Shown here: positions 45,229-55,422 of the stretch, piece by piece | How positions within the stretch are numbered: position 1 is the first letter of the stretch | How the letters are laid out: each line of letters starts with the position of its first letter | Source: Primula veris | Lineage: Eukaryota; Streptophyta; Magnoliopsida; Ericales; Primulaceae | Direction of reading: 5' to 3' | Assembly (NCBI GenBank): GCA_963682055.1 | Contig: OY821749.1 | Span: 32,991,631 to 33,055,630 of the forward strand | DNA length: 64,000 bases | Made by a program: the position numbers and the translations under genes | The notes under the pieces: generated by a model | Told to the model about the DNA's origin: nothing | The model's database searches: none | What the model saw: the letters and a program-made list of their open reading frames with translations, nothing else

Positions 45229-46436
45229 ATGAGTAGAAAGAGCATTCCTTTACTATGCTATTGGGATGGGAGAATTTCCCGTGGCTCACAAGGTATCACA
45301 TATGAAAATGCAATTCCAAAGGCTATTAAGGTTGATCGTGGAATTCAATACAGCGTTTTGGTTGACAAGATTTATGAGTTAATTGGGATTGATTCCGAAA
45401 CTTACAAATTGAAGATCTTTTGTCGCTACCTTGCGAATGGGCAGTACCTAGCTTTGGCAATTGATAATGACGAATCGGTGGAGATTATGCTGGATACGAC
45501 TAAGGAGAAAGGAATGAATTGTGTTGAACTTTACATAGAGAAGTCATTTGTATCCGTTCAAAGTCAATCCAATGTACAGTTAACTGTGAATAATGGCCGC
45601 AATGAAGATGCAAGGGATCCATCTTATGTTCATTTAACTGTCAGGGGGATGGTAAACCTGCACTAATACTTATATATGATTACACACACATACACAAACA
45701 ATCTATATATATATATGATGAAATAGATGAAAAATTAAGCTGAATGAATTTACACTTTCTCAGCCTCAAACAACCAACTTATTTCTTAAATAGACCTGCA
45801 GTCAAGCAATTCGTTGATACCCTTATCACTTGGGAATAGCATGTGGGCTTGTTCTTTGGGGAATTGAGGCAAACATCAGTTTCAATTTTTCAGTTTTTGG
45901 GTAATTAAACTCGTATATATGCCTGCGTGTCTCTCCTATATTTATCCCGCGTATACAATTGCCTAGATTTATTCAAGTTATGTATGTGTATTGAATAAGA
46001 AAATTCTGGTGTGTTTAATTGCTCAATTGGTGTGTTTAGGTAAAAAAATAAAATAATACTGCAACTGATAGTAGCTGAATGATGAAATTGTCAATATCTG
46101 ATGAAATTTCCGGTATTAGGAGGTTGATTGTCCTTAATGTTCAAAATCATTTCACCAAATGTAGCCTAACTTATGTACTACCAGAGTGTCTCTTGTTCGT
46201 CTTTGGCTTCTGTTCACATAAAATGCTGGTTTTTATAAATTCCTGCCTGAAATGTCGCATGACTCCATAGTCCCTATTTGTCTCAGGATGGAAATGATAC
46301 ACCGTGTAGAATGAAACCGGACACACCAGTGTGGAAGCTCAAAACTGCTTTCTCTGAAAGACAGCAATGGAGCATCGATGATATTAGATTTATCTACGGT
46401 GGTTGTCAGCTTGAGGACGGGAGAAATATAAATGAG
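45229..46436 (+). pseudogene. UBL copy C: PB1-like exon plus SUMO-like exon 2, exon 3 lost
   Basis: Exon 1 is 45229-45651 (141 codons, 145 aa if read through the donor ATG|GTAAAC) and exon 2 is 46287-46436 (50 codons), joined in phase 0. Exon 2 reads DGNDTPCRMKPDTPVWKLKT and IRFIYGGCQLEDG. The DGR of copy B is changed to GGC. A donor-like gag|gtattt follows, but exon 3 is missing: about 130 bp into intron 2 the sequence switches to NLR intron sequence (about 46565). Both remaining exons are open, so loss of the last exon is the main lesion. A protein would lack the last strand of the SUMO-like fold. Confidence 0.8.
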
Positions 46437-47024
46437 GTATTTTTTCTATAATTTGGGCAAAATATATAAATAATCTCGATCATTTTTATGCAGCTAATAA
46501 CAGTCTGCTATATCATCTTTTGGTCCTTGCTACATAGGATTGGAGTGTAAGTGGGGTCAGTATAAGATAATTGCTCATAATATACGTACAGATTCTGGCA
46601 ATTTTCAGCTGCGAAAGGCCTACAACTTTCAATTTGTAGAATAATAAGCTTTTAATGAAACAACATACAAAAGCTTCATTTCTTAGAGCATTTCACATTT
46701 AGGAACATAATTTTGTTTATGCTTTTCATGCCCTGAATGGGAACCCAATGCAGTATTAGATTTTAGCGAAATGTTTTTTCTTTTTCAATTTAAATTAGTA
46801 ATTATGAATAATTCGACAATATTTTTTGAATTATTCTGTTAATATAATATCAAATTTAGTCACAATCTGGGAATTTTAGAGAATATAGATGATGATGTTT
46901 ATGATTTCTTGTTTCTTATAAGTTTTAGAGAGAGAGATTTGAATTTCACAATAGCGCGATAAGCAGAGTATATCCCTAGGCCCGCAGACTATCTTTTAAT
47001 ATGTATATATATTTTACTGTATAC
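46437..47024. other. Junction of UBL copy C intron 2 with NLR2 intron
   Basis: Up to about 46563 the sequence matches intron 2 of copy B (ccttgctacataggattgga). From about 46568 it matches 53941-54369, the intron between the two LRR exons of NLR3. Both genes are cut at this point. Confidence 0.85.
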
Positions 47025-50000
47025 CTTGTGAGGAAAGATGGATTTCAAAGAATTTTCATTTGAAATGGAAACCAAGCACTCGACTGCCCGTATATCTTCG
47101 AGCTGTAAATGGGCTAACTGTTGAAATTCAATTTGCATAGCCCCTATGCAAAAGCATACGAGAGATGATGCATTTCTGATTTTCAAATAATATAATTTAG
47201 GGAAGAGTAGCTTGTTAGTTGAATCTTGTGATCTACCCTCCCAACTTATTACTTCTTCCATGCTTCCACAATCAATGATACTTAATGATGTAAGATCTTC
47301 AAAATTCACAGTGTCCACTGCAGTTGACAGCCGGAAGATATTCCTCAATTGGTTACAGCTGTCTACACTAATGTAATTTAGCTTCAACAAACTCCCATTC
47401 ATGAGTGGGCCATTTACTATCTCCTTTAAATTAGGGCAGTTTTCTATAGAGAGATTTCGGAGATGCACAAGGTATCTGGCCATGTAAGGGTTGAACACGT
47501 ACTCCACACTGTCACATTCCTTGATATTCAATTCATACAGATTATTGAAAGAACCAGATTGAATTTGCCCACACCATATCTCCTTCATGTTCTTCAGTTT
47601 AGAAAGTTCCATCCTCTCCAATTTGGGAAAGACAACCTACGGGCCAAAATATCACTGATGAAGTTAGCAATAAATTTACATACCATATTTAGAAATGCAA
47701 AAAAAGTTTATAAATTTACATTTTTAACATACTCATTAATAAATAGTTACATATATATGCTCATACGTATACATAAAATACAAAATTAACATTTTTATAA
47801 AAAATAAGTTATTTTTTTCCAAAAATAAGTTATTTTTTTCCAAAAATAAGTTAATTTTTTTAAAAATATGTATTTTTTATTCAAAAAAAATTGAATTTAT
47901 ATATATATATATATAAATTGTGTATTTCTTTTTTTTTATGTATATGTATATGTATGAGTAATGTATATGTAACTATTTGTTTATGAATATGTTAAAAATG
48001 TAAAATTATAAACTTTTCGGGTTAAATTCACATGTTTTATAAAATTTGGGACTGAAATGTAATTTAAATTTAACTTCCGTCCAATTAAATTGACGGAGGT
48101 CCTCAATTTATGAAAAAATATATAGTTCGTGCCTCAATTGTTAATGTCGGTATTTTGGTCACCATTTTATTAATGCATAGTAGTTGGGGTCGTTAAACCA
48201 TTTTTTTCCCGTTATAATAAGTACAAAAAAATTTATGATGGACATGTTCACGTTATGGCCGAATTGGCTTTTCTTTTATTTATTTTGATGGACAATTTTA
48301 AGGACGTTAGGGTTTGTTAAAGGCTAGACTATACTCATCCATTCAATAATATATAAAGAGAAGTTTAAGGCTATTTTATTTTCATTTTTTGATGATTCCT
48401 TGCGTAAGTGGGCATGGGACCCCTATTTGGTTGAGGTGTTGCAACGGAACAACTCCGTCGGAACAACTCCATCAATTTATTTCATAAAGCATGCGACATG
48501 AAGCTTCATTTTAAAATTCAAAATTACTAACAGAGACTGCTACTATAAAAAAGTTGATAGTTAGGTTTTATGGATAACAAAAGGCATCAACAACAAAACA
48601 GCTTTGGTGGAATTCGCAAGGGAGAAATAATAATTAAGGAGGTGTACCTTAGAAAGAAAAAAGAGATTAGCGCAATTTTCATCTGAAATTGAGATTATGG
48701 ACTCTATCTCCGTGAGAGACAATCTTTTTAGCTGATGAAATTCGAGTTCTTTAGCCCCTTTGCAGAAGCATGTGAGAGATTCACCACCGATCTTCAAATC
48801 AACTAATTTAGGGAACTGTAACTTGCTGGTTGAGTCTTTTTCTCTTCCCTCCCAAAAAAATACCTCTTTCATGTTTTCACAGTCAGAAACATGAAGTTTT
48901 TCAAGATGCAGCCACGGGTGGGCCATTAATTATCTGCTGCAAATTGTTTAGATTATCGAGTGTTAACGACTCCATCTTAGAAACTAAACACGGTGTTTTT
49001 GTAGAATCTGTCGCATCGGCTAGATATTCTGGAGTTTCTGTGTCCCGAATTTCCAAACATCTGATAATTTGAGATGCCCTCTGTACTAGCTCATACACTA
49101 AACGTTTCGTTGTCATTCCCGTTAGCAGTAACACCTCCGCGTTGTATACAAGAAAATTGAAGTCTTTATCCAAATCTACGTCATTGATTGATAATATCCT
49201 TTCAACGTTTTGAGAGTAATAAGTATAATCTTCGATGTATTGGTAATGTCCTATATGGATTTTGTACTTCTTCAGGTCCCTAAACACTGGAGTTCTTGGT
49301 AAAAATCCAGGATCCGGTATCAGAATATGAAAAATACACAGATGGGACAAAGACTCAAATTCTCTACGGACTGCAATTCTGCCTTCTTCTGTTTTATCTG
49401 CTCCCCAATCAATATTAAGTTCTCCCAGGTACAATTCCTCCAGACTGCTTAGATTTGAGATGATTCCAGGTGGGGCTTTTTTCAATCTTCTACAACCCGA
49501 CATATCCAACAGCCTTAATTTAGACAATTGACCAATTTCGTTGGGCAATTCCCCAATAAATTGATCTGCAATGTAGAGGATCTCCAAATTCTGTAAATAC
49601 TTAATTGTTGAGTAGCTCTCCAACTTAGAATGTCTAAGACACAATGTATGCAAGCTTGTAAGATATTGGAGTGATGAGGGGAGTTTTAGAACTCTATCAT
49701 CACTGAAACTATTTAAAATTATATCAACAACTTGAAGTTTGACCATCCCCTCAAAGTAACTGTCAGGGATCTGTACGCTTGTGTTGTTGCATAGTAAAAG
49801 CTTCAGTCTGGGGAATTGTAATATTGGCGGAAGCTCCTTATTTTCCTGTGATATAACTGAAATCCAAGTGCAATGCTCTACAAAGCTCTCCTCTACTGAT
49901 GCCTCCAAAGTAAGTCCATTCTCTATTACTAATGAACCTTTCTCGGTGTAAGCAATGGATTTTGATACATCACGAACGACATCGTGAATTTTGATCAATC

Positions 50001-51441
50001 GTGAAGGACGTCGTGAAAGATTGTAACGATTTGACTCTATCGATAATAAACAACGAGATTGTAGGTGTTCAACTAATGCTATCGATAATAAACAACGAGA
50101 TTGTAGGTGTTCAACTAATGCAAAAACTCTGTCTCTTGCTGCTTCAACTCTGTTGATTCCTTTGAACAACCGTAATCCCCATCCCATATGGACCAAGCTT
50201 TCGACTTCAATAAAAGAATCTTCTTTAAACAGGCTGCAAAGAAGAAACAACGACTTGGCTTCCTCGTCGTCTAAGTAATCATAACTCAGCCTTATGGACT
50301 CGTGTACTTTGTCTTCCGTTTTTGATATTGTTCTTAGTTTTAATAAAGTATCGTTCCAAACAGGTTTGCTTTTTCCAAGAAGTGCACTTCCTAAAGTTAC
50401 CAAGGCCAGGGGAAGACCTGCACATTCCTTCACAACGTCTTCGGCTATCGGTACAAACTCTGGATCGTCATTCAGGTAATCTCCGATCTTCTCAGTGAAA
50501 AGCTTCCACGATTCACTGTGTGTTAAGGGATCAAGCGACAACTCGTGTCTTCTACTCCTGAAATCCATCCATAGGCCTTGAATTCTTGAGGTGAAAACAA
50601 TTTTGCACTTACTTTGACCATCTTGCAAAGTAATACCTAGGGATTGAAGATCAAACTGCTCCCAAACGTCATCCACTATAATCAAAACTTTCTTGCCGTC
50701 TAGTCTTTGATTTAAACGACCAGCTCTTAAAATTTGAGGATTATTTTCCTCAAAGTTTAGACCCAACGTTTTTGCAATCTCTCTCTCTCCATTTATCATT
50801 TCTGCCCTTTGGCTCACAACTGTCATGACGTAGTCATCAAACATATTTTCTTCCTTCACCCTTTTGAAAACATCATTCACCATTGTTGTCTTACCTATCC
50901 CTCCCATCCCACATAATCCAATTATGTTAATATTTTCATCCCTCAATTTCTCAATAATCTTACTGATAATCAACTCTCGAGATTCAAAAGATGTGGATGA
51001 TGTAGGACCCACGAATGGAATGGGAGGTGCTGGTGATGCTACTTTTGTAAATTTTCCTTCTTGTTGCAGTTCAATGATTTCTCTAGTTCTCTTATTTGCC
51101 CTCCGGCTTAGAACATAACGTGACTTCAAATTTAAGCACCAATTGTTGAAACACCCTTTCGGAAATCGAGCCTTCTCTAAAACAATGCTCCGTGCCTTGT
51201 CGTCAACCGAATCCACACGTTTTAACCAGGTTTCAACATTATCCAAAATATTTTCCACATTATTTTCAGCAGCTTTCACTTTGTCTTTAACACCGTTTTT
51301 CAAATCTCGCAGCTTCTTTTGTTCATTTTCAAGAGTCTCAACATTTCCAGTAAATTTAAATAAGTAACCGAACTGTCGTCCTATTGGAGGAATCAAGAAT
51401 TCACTAACTTTCCCCGAAATAGCAATAGCGATTTCTGCCAT
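47025..51441 (-). pseudogene. NLR2: CC-NB-ARC-LRR pseudogene
   Basis: Exon 1 is 51441-48648 and exon 2 is 47636-47025 (204 codons, LRR). Its ATG, coiled coil and NB-ARC motifs (GMGGIGKTT, LIIVDDVW, CAGLPLAL, IHD) are intact and close to NLR1. Three lesions are seen. First, relative to NLR1, 89 bp is missing at 48911/48912, which shifts the frame and ends the protein at 846 aa. The original frame resumes beyond it (48900-48648, LEKLHVSDCENMKEVFF). Second, a 42-bp in-frame tandem duplication at 50041-50122 repeats ALVEHLQSRCLLSI. Third, exon 3, the acidic tail and any second LRR exon are absent because the locus is joined to UBL copy C near 46565. A truncated CC-NB-ARC-partial LRR protein could still be made. 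Confidence 0.85.
47637..48647 (-). other. NLR2 intron 1 (empty site of the NLR1 LTR element)
   Basis: About 1.0 kb, colinear with NLR1 intron 1 without the retrotransposon. At 48555-48565 the sequence gttgatagttagg is the unoccupied target site. It contains three tandem copies of a ttatttttttccaaaaataag unit (47806-47860). Confidence 0.8.
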
Positions 51442-51807
51442 TCTAAAAGCCTCCTTTCTCTTTAGATCCTTTTCCTGCCTTTACATATTCAAATTGAAAA
51501 ATAAAAATCATAAAATGTTAATCAGATCTAACCAGAAAACTAACAAGAATAGGCTAACAACAAAATGTTTGTACAAATGAGGAGTTTTGTTATTCAGGAG
51601 TTTGAATTTCATAAATGAATCGTCAAATCAATATAATGGGAAAAAACAGAGCAATAAACGCATGAGTGGACTAAGGTATAGGTGTGGCCCACTAAGTTTG
51701 ACAAGAAAAATGAATCCTCCCCCATAAAAGTAACATTACCAAGCAGACCCATTGGTTTAGGGATGCTAATGCTAGAATTTTCGTATCTACACAAATCTGT
51801 ATCTCAC
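51442..51807 (-). promoter_or_regulatory. 5' flank of NLR2
   Basis: The first 250 bp or so matches NLR1 and NLR3 upstream sequence. At about 51690 (after gtggccca) it switches to the intron following PAP fragment copy 3. The NLR2 promoter is therefore cut to a few hundred bases unless signals lie in the foreign sequence. Confidence 0.5.
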
Positions 51808-51967
51808 CTTGACAGAAGGCCTTTTCTCAAGAAGTTTCATAATGCCCATTTCGGCTTCTTGAGAAGCAACCCTCTCTTTGTTAATGGAGCCCACACAAGA
51901 TGAAAACGACAAAAACATTGGTGCCACCTTCTTAAAAGCTTTACTTGGTATATGCCAGAAGATTATC
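51808..51967 (-). pseudogene. Purple acid phosphatase 16-like fragment, copy 3
   Basis: It reads [20 protein letters not shown], then [20 protein letters not shown] and [10 protein letters not shown], ending at a proper donor AAG|GTGAGA. This is the exon that should follow NPNS in copies 1 and 2. Its 5' edge is cut by an LTR fragment at about 51968, and the next exon (with the second His motif) is not present. The frame of the 72-aa open stretch outside this segment is LTR or intron sequence. Confidence 0.85.
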
Positions 51968-52664
51968 TCTGGAAAATTGCTTAAAACAGCCTCAACCACT
52001 TCCAACGGTCAAAAACAGAGAAACAGACATCTGGTCTATATATACAAGCTCAATCTCTCTTCCAAAACACTAATCTATTATCCAAATACCTCTTTCAATA
52101 AAAACCCAATTTATCACCATTTTGGTGAAAATATTCGAAAAAGAGGAAATCAAAGAAGAAAGCGATTCAAGCTCAATCAACAACCAAGACTCACAAATTA
52201 GCTTATTTAGAAGCAAATAGAATAGTGAGTGTAGTTACATTTTTGTAACAAAATTGTAACGAGTATTTTATAAACTCATTTTTTGTGAGTGAGTGATCGG
52301 GTAAAGGCTTTGTAAGCAAGTGAAGCTTAAAAGCTCTAGGTCTTTCATTTCGGGACACTCATAAAGTGAGGGGGAGCTTAATCGGTCGATTAGCTCGTTC
52401 GGATTGTAGTACCGAGGAGAGCACGTAGGCGCGTTTTGCCGAACCTCTATAAATCACGGTGTCATCTTCTTCCCTTACTTTTACTTTCCGCAACTTATAT
52501 TCTTACTTATTTATTGCTTGCGTTTGAATTAATTAACGTTTATTAACGCTTTAGCTTAGAATTGCGTAAGTTGGGGTGTTAGTTGCACTTAAGTTTTAAT
52601 TAGGCGAAAATCGCCATAAACCTTATTCACCCCCCTCTAAGGTTTAGCCGCACACGGGCTAACA
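51968..52664 (+). mobile_element. Copia-type LTR fragment, 3' part
   Basis: It starts in the segment shared with 32290-32420 (tggaaaattgcttaaaac, caaccacttccaacggtc). It runs through a typical LTR R/U5 region and ends ccttattcacccccctctaa ... ggctaaca at 52664, directly joined to NLR3 intron sequence. The string ttattcacccccctct is common near the 3' end of plant copia LTRs. The 5' part is missing. Confidence 0.7.
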
Positions 52665-53131
52665 TCATATAAAACCAATTCAATAGCACTAATTATAGAA
52701 CGATAACATCTTATTTACCCTTTTCATATATAGCAATTAATATTCTATTTTACAATCATCTAGTGTTGAGAACTGTTTTTAAAAGAGCAATTAAACTGGG
52801 AAATGGGAAAGGGGATATTAACTAAATGATTTTAAAAATAAGATGTGAAAACGAATTATAATTTAAACCCAAATGTTTTAAGAACATCAAACATTGTCAC
52901 ATATTGGGTACTCTGCAGATGATGATGTCTATAATTTTTGTTTTTCTTATAAAGTTTAGAGAGAGAGATAATATATCCACACACAAAAAAAACTTAATCT
53001 CAACCGTCGAAAATAATTTCTTAAATTTAGATGTTTGGATTGATTTTTTTGGTGATACATGTATATCTTTTCTCAAATATATATATATATATATATATAT
53101 AATACATAAATATATATATTTTACTGTATAC
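52665..53131 (-). other. Remnant of NLR3 intron 3
   Basis: It matches NLR1 intron 2 (17110-17577), including the gatacatgtatatcttttct stretch and AT microsatellite (53079-53101). The exon that should follow on the minus strand has been replaced by the LTR fragment. Confidence 0.75.
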
Positions 53132-53722
53132 CTTGTGAGGAAAGAAGGATTTCAAAGAATTTTCATTTGAAATGGAGACTAAGCACTCGATTGCTGGTAT
53201 ATCTACGAGGCGTAAATGGGCTAACTGTTGAAATTCAATTTGCATAGCCCCTATGCAAAAGCATACTAGAGATGATGCATTTAATATATTCAAATAACAT
53301 AAATTAGGAAAGAGTAGGTTGTTAGTTGAATCTTGTGGTCTACCCTCCCAACTTATTACTTCTTCCATGCTTCCACATTTATATATAAGATTCACAGTGT
53401 CCACTGCAGTTAACACCTGGAAGATATTCCTCAATTGGTTACAGTTGTCCACACTAATGTCTTCTAGCTTCAACAAACTCCCGACCATGAGTGGGCCATT
53501 TACTATCTCCTTTAAATTAGGGCAGTTTTCTATATAGAGATCTTGGAGATGCACAAGGTATCTGGTCATGTCAGGGGTGAACACGTACTCCAGACTGTCA
53601 CATTCCTTGATATTCAGATAAAGCGGGATATAGAAAGACCCAGACTGAATTTGCCCACACCATATCTCCTTCATCTTCTTCAGTTTAAAAAGTTCCATCG
53701 TCTTCAATTTGGGAAAGACAAC

Positions 53723-54369
53723 CTACGGGCCAAAATATCATTGACGAAGTTAGCAATAAATTTACATACCAAATTTAGAAATTGAAAAAATTGTTGAAAT
53801 TAAGAAAAGTTGCAAGAAATACACATAAGTTAGGATACAAAACCCGATAACTAATCTGATTTAATTTTTAAAATAACCCCTAATAAATCATATGGACAGA
53901 TGATTAATCATTTTATCAAAAAAGTATGGTGAATGGAATAGTAATTGCTCATAATATACGTACAGATTCTGGCAATTTTCAGCTGCGAAAGGCCTAAAAC
54001 TTTCAATTTGTAGAATAATAAGCTTTTAATGAAACAACATACAAAAGCTTCCTTTCATAGAGCATTTCACATTTAGGAACATAATTTTGTTTATGCTTTT
54101 CATGCCCTGATAGGGAACCCAATGCAGTATTAGATTTTAGCGAAATGTTTTTTCTTTTTCAATTTAAATTAGTAATTATGAATAATTCCACAATATTTTT
54201 TGAATTATTCTGTTAATATAATATCAAACTTAGATGATGATGTTTACGATTTCTTGTTTCTTATAAGTTTCAAAGAGAGAGATTTGAATTGCAAACTAGA
54301 GCGATAAGCAGAGTATATCCCCAGGCCCGCAGACTATCTTTTAATATGTATATATATTTTACTGTATAC
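53723..54369 (-). other. NLR3 intron between LRR exons 2a and 2b
   Basis: Non-coding. Positions 53941-54369 match 46568-47024 beside NLR2, so NLR2 also once had a second LRR exon downstream. Confidence 0.75.
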
Positions 54370-54972
54370 CTTGTGAGGAAAGAAGGATTTCAAAGAATTT
54401 TCATTTGAAATGGAGACTAAGCACTCGATTGCTGGTATATCTACGAGGTGTAAATAGGCTAAATGTTGAAATTCAATTTGCGTAGCCCCTCTGCAAAAGC
54501 ATACTAGAGATGATGCATTTCTGATAGTCAGTCCATGTAAATTAGGGAAGAGTAGGTTGTTAGTTGAATCTTGTGGTCTACCCTCCCAACTTATTACTTC
54601 TTCCATGCTTCCACAATTATATATATATAATGATGAAAGATTCACAGTGTCCACTGCAGTTAACAGCTGGAAGACATTCCTCAATTGGTTACAACTGTCC
54701 ACTGTAATCCGTCTTAGCTTCAACAAACTTCCGGCCATGAGTGGGCCATTTACTATCTCCTTTAAATTAGGGCAGTTTTCTATAGAGATATGATGGAGAT
54801 GCACAAGGTATCTGGCCATGTCAAGAGTGAACACGTACTCCAGACTGTCACATTCCTTGATATTCAGATAAAGCAGGATATAGAAAGACCCAGACTGAAT
54901 TTGCCCACACCATATCTCCTTCATCTTCTTCAGTTTAGAAAGTTCCATCTTCACCAATTTGGGAAAGACAAC

Positions 54973-55422
54973 CTACGGCCCAAAATATCACCGATGAAGT
55001 TAGCAATAAATTTACATACCATATTTAGAAATACAAAAAAAGTTTATAAATTTACATTTTTAACATACTCATTAATAAATAGTTACATATATATGCTCAT
55101 ACGTAACCATAAAATACAAAATTAACTTTTTTATAAAAATAATTTTTATAAAAAATAAGTTATTTTTTTCCAAAAATAAGTTATTTTTTTCCAAAAATAA
55201 GTTAATTTTTTTAAAAATATGTATTTTTTATTCAAAAAAATTGAATTTATATATATAAAAATTGTGTATTTCTTCTTTTTATGTACATGTATATGTATGA
55301 GTATGTATATGTAACTATTTGTTTATGAATATGTTAAAAATGTAAAATTATAAAATTTCCGGGTTAAATTCACATGTTTTATAAATTTTGGGACTGAAAT
55401 GTAATTTAAATTTAAGGTGTAC
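54973..55422 (-). other. NLR3 intron 1, internally deleted
   Basis: 450 bp against about 1.0 kb in NLR2. The sequence jumps from the gtaatttaaatttaa region straight to the donor (ggtgtac), so about 550 bp next to the donor is missing. The donor itself is kept. Contains ttatttttttccaaaaataa repeats. Confidence 0.75.

Noticed and set aside
51609..51807. Possible exon reading IPKPMGLLGNVTFMGEDSFFLSNL
   Set aside because: It is next to PAP fragment copy 3 but does not resemble the expected next PAP exon, and no splice sites bound it convincingly.
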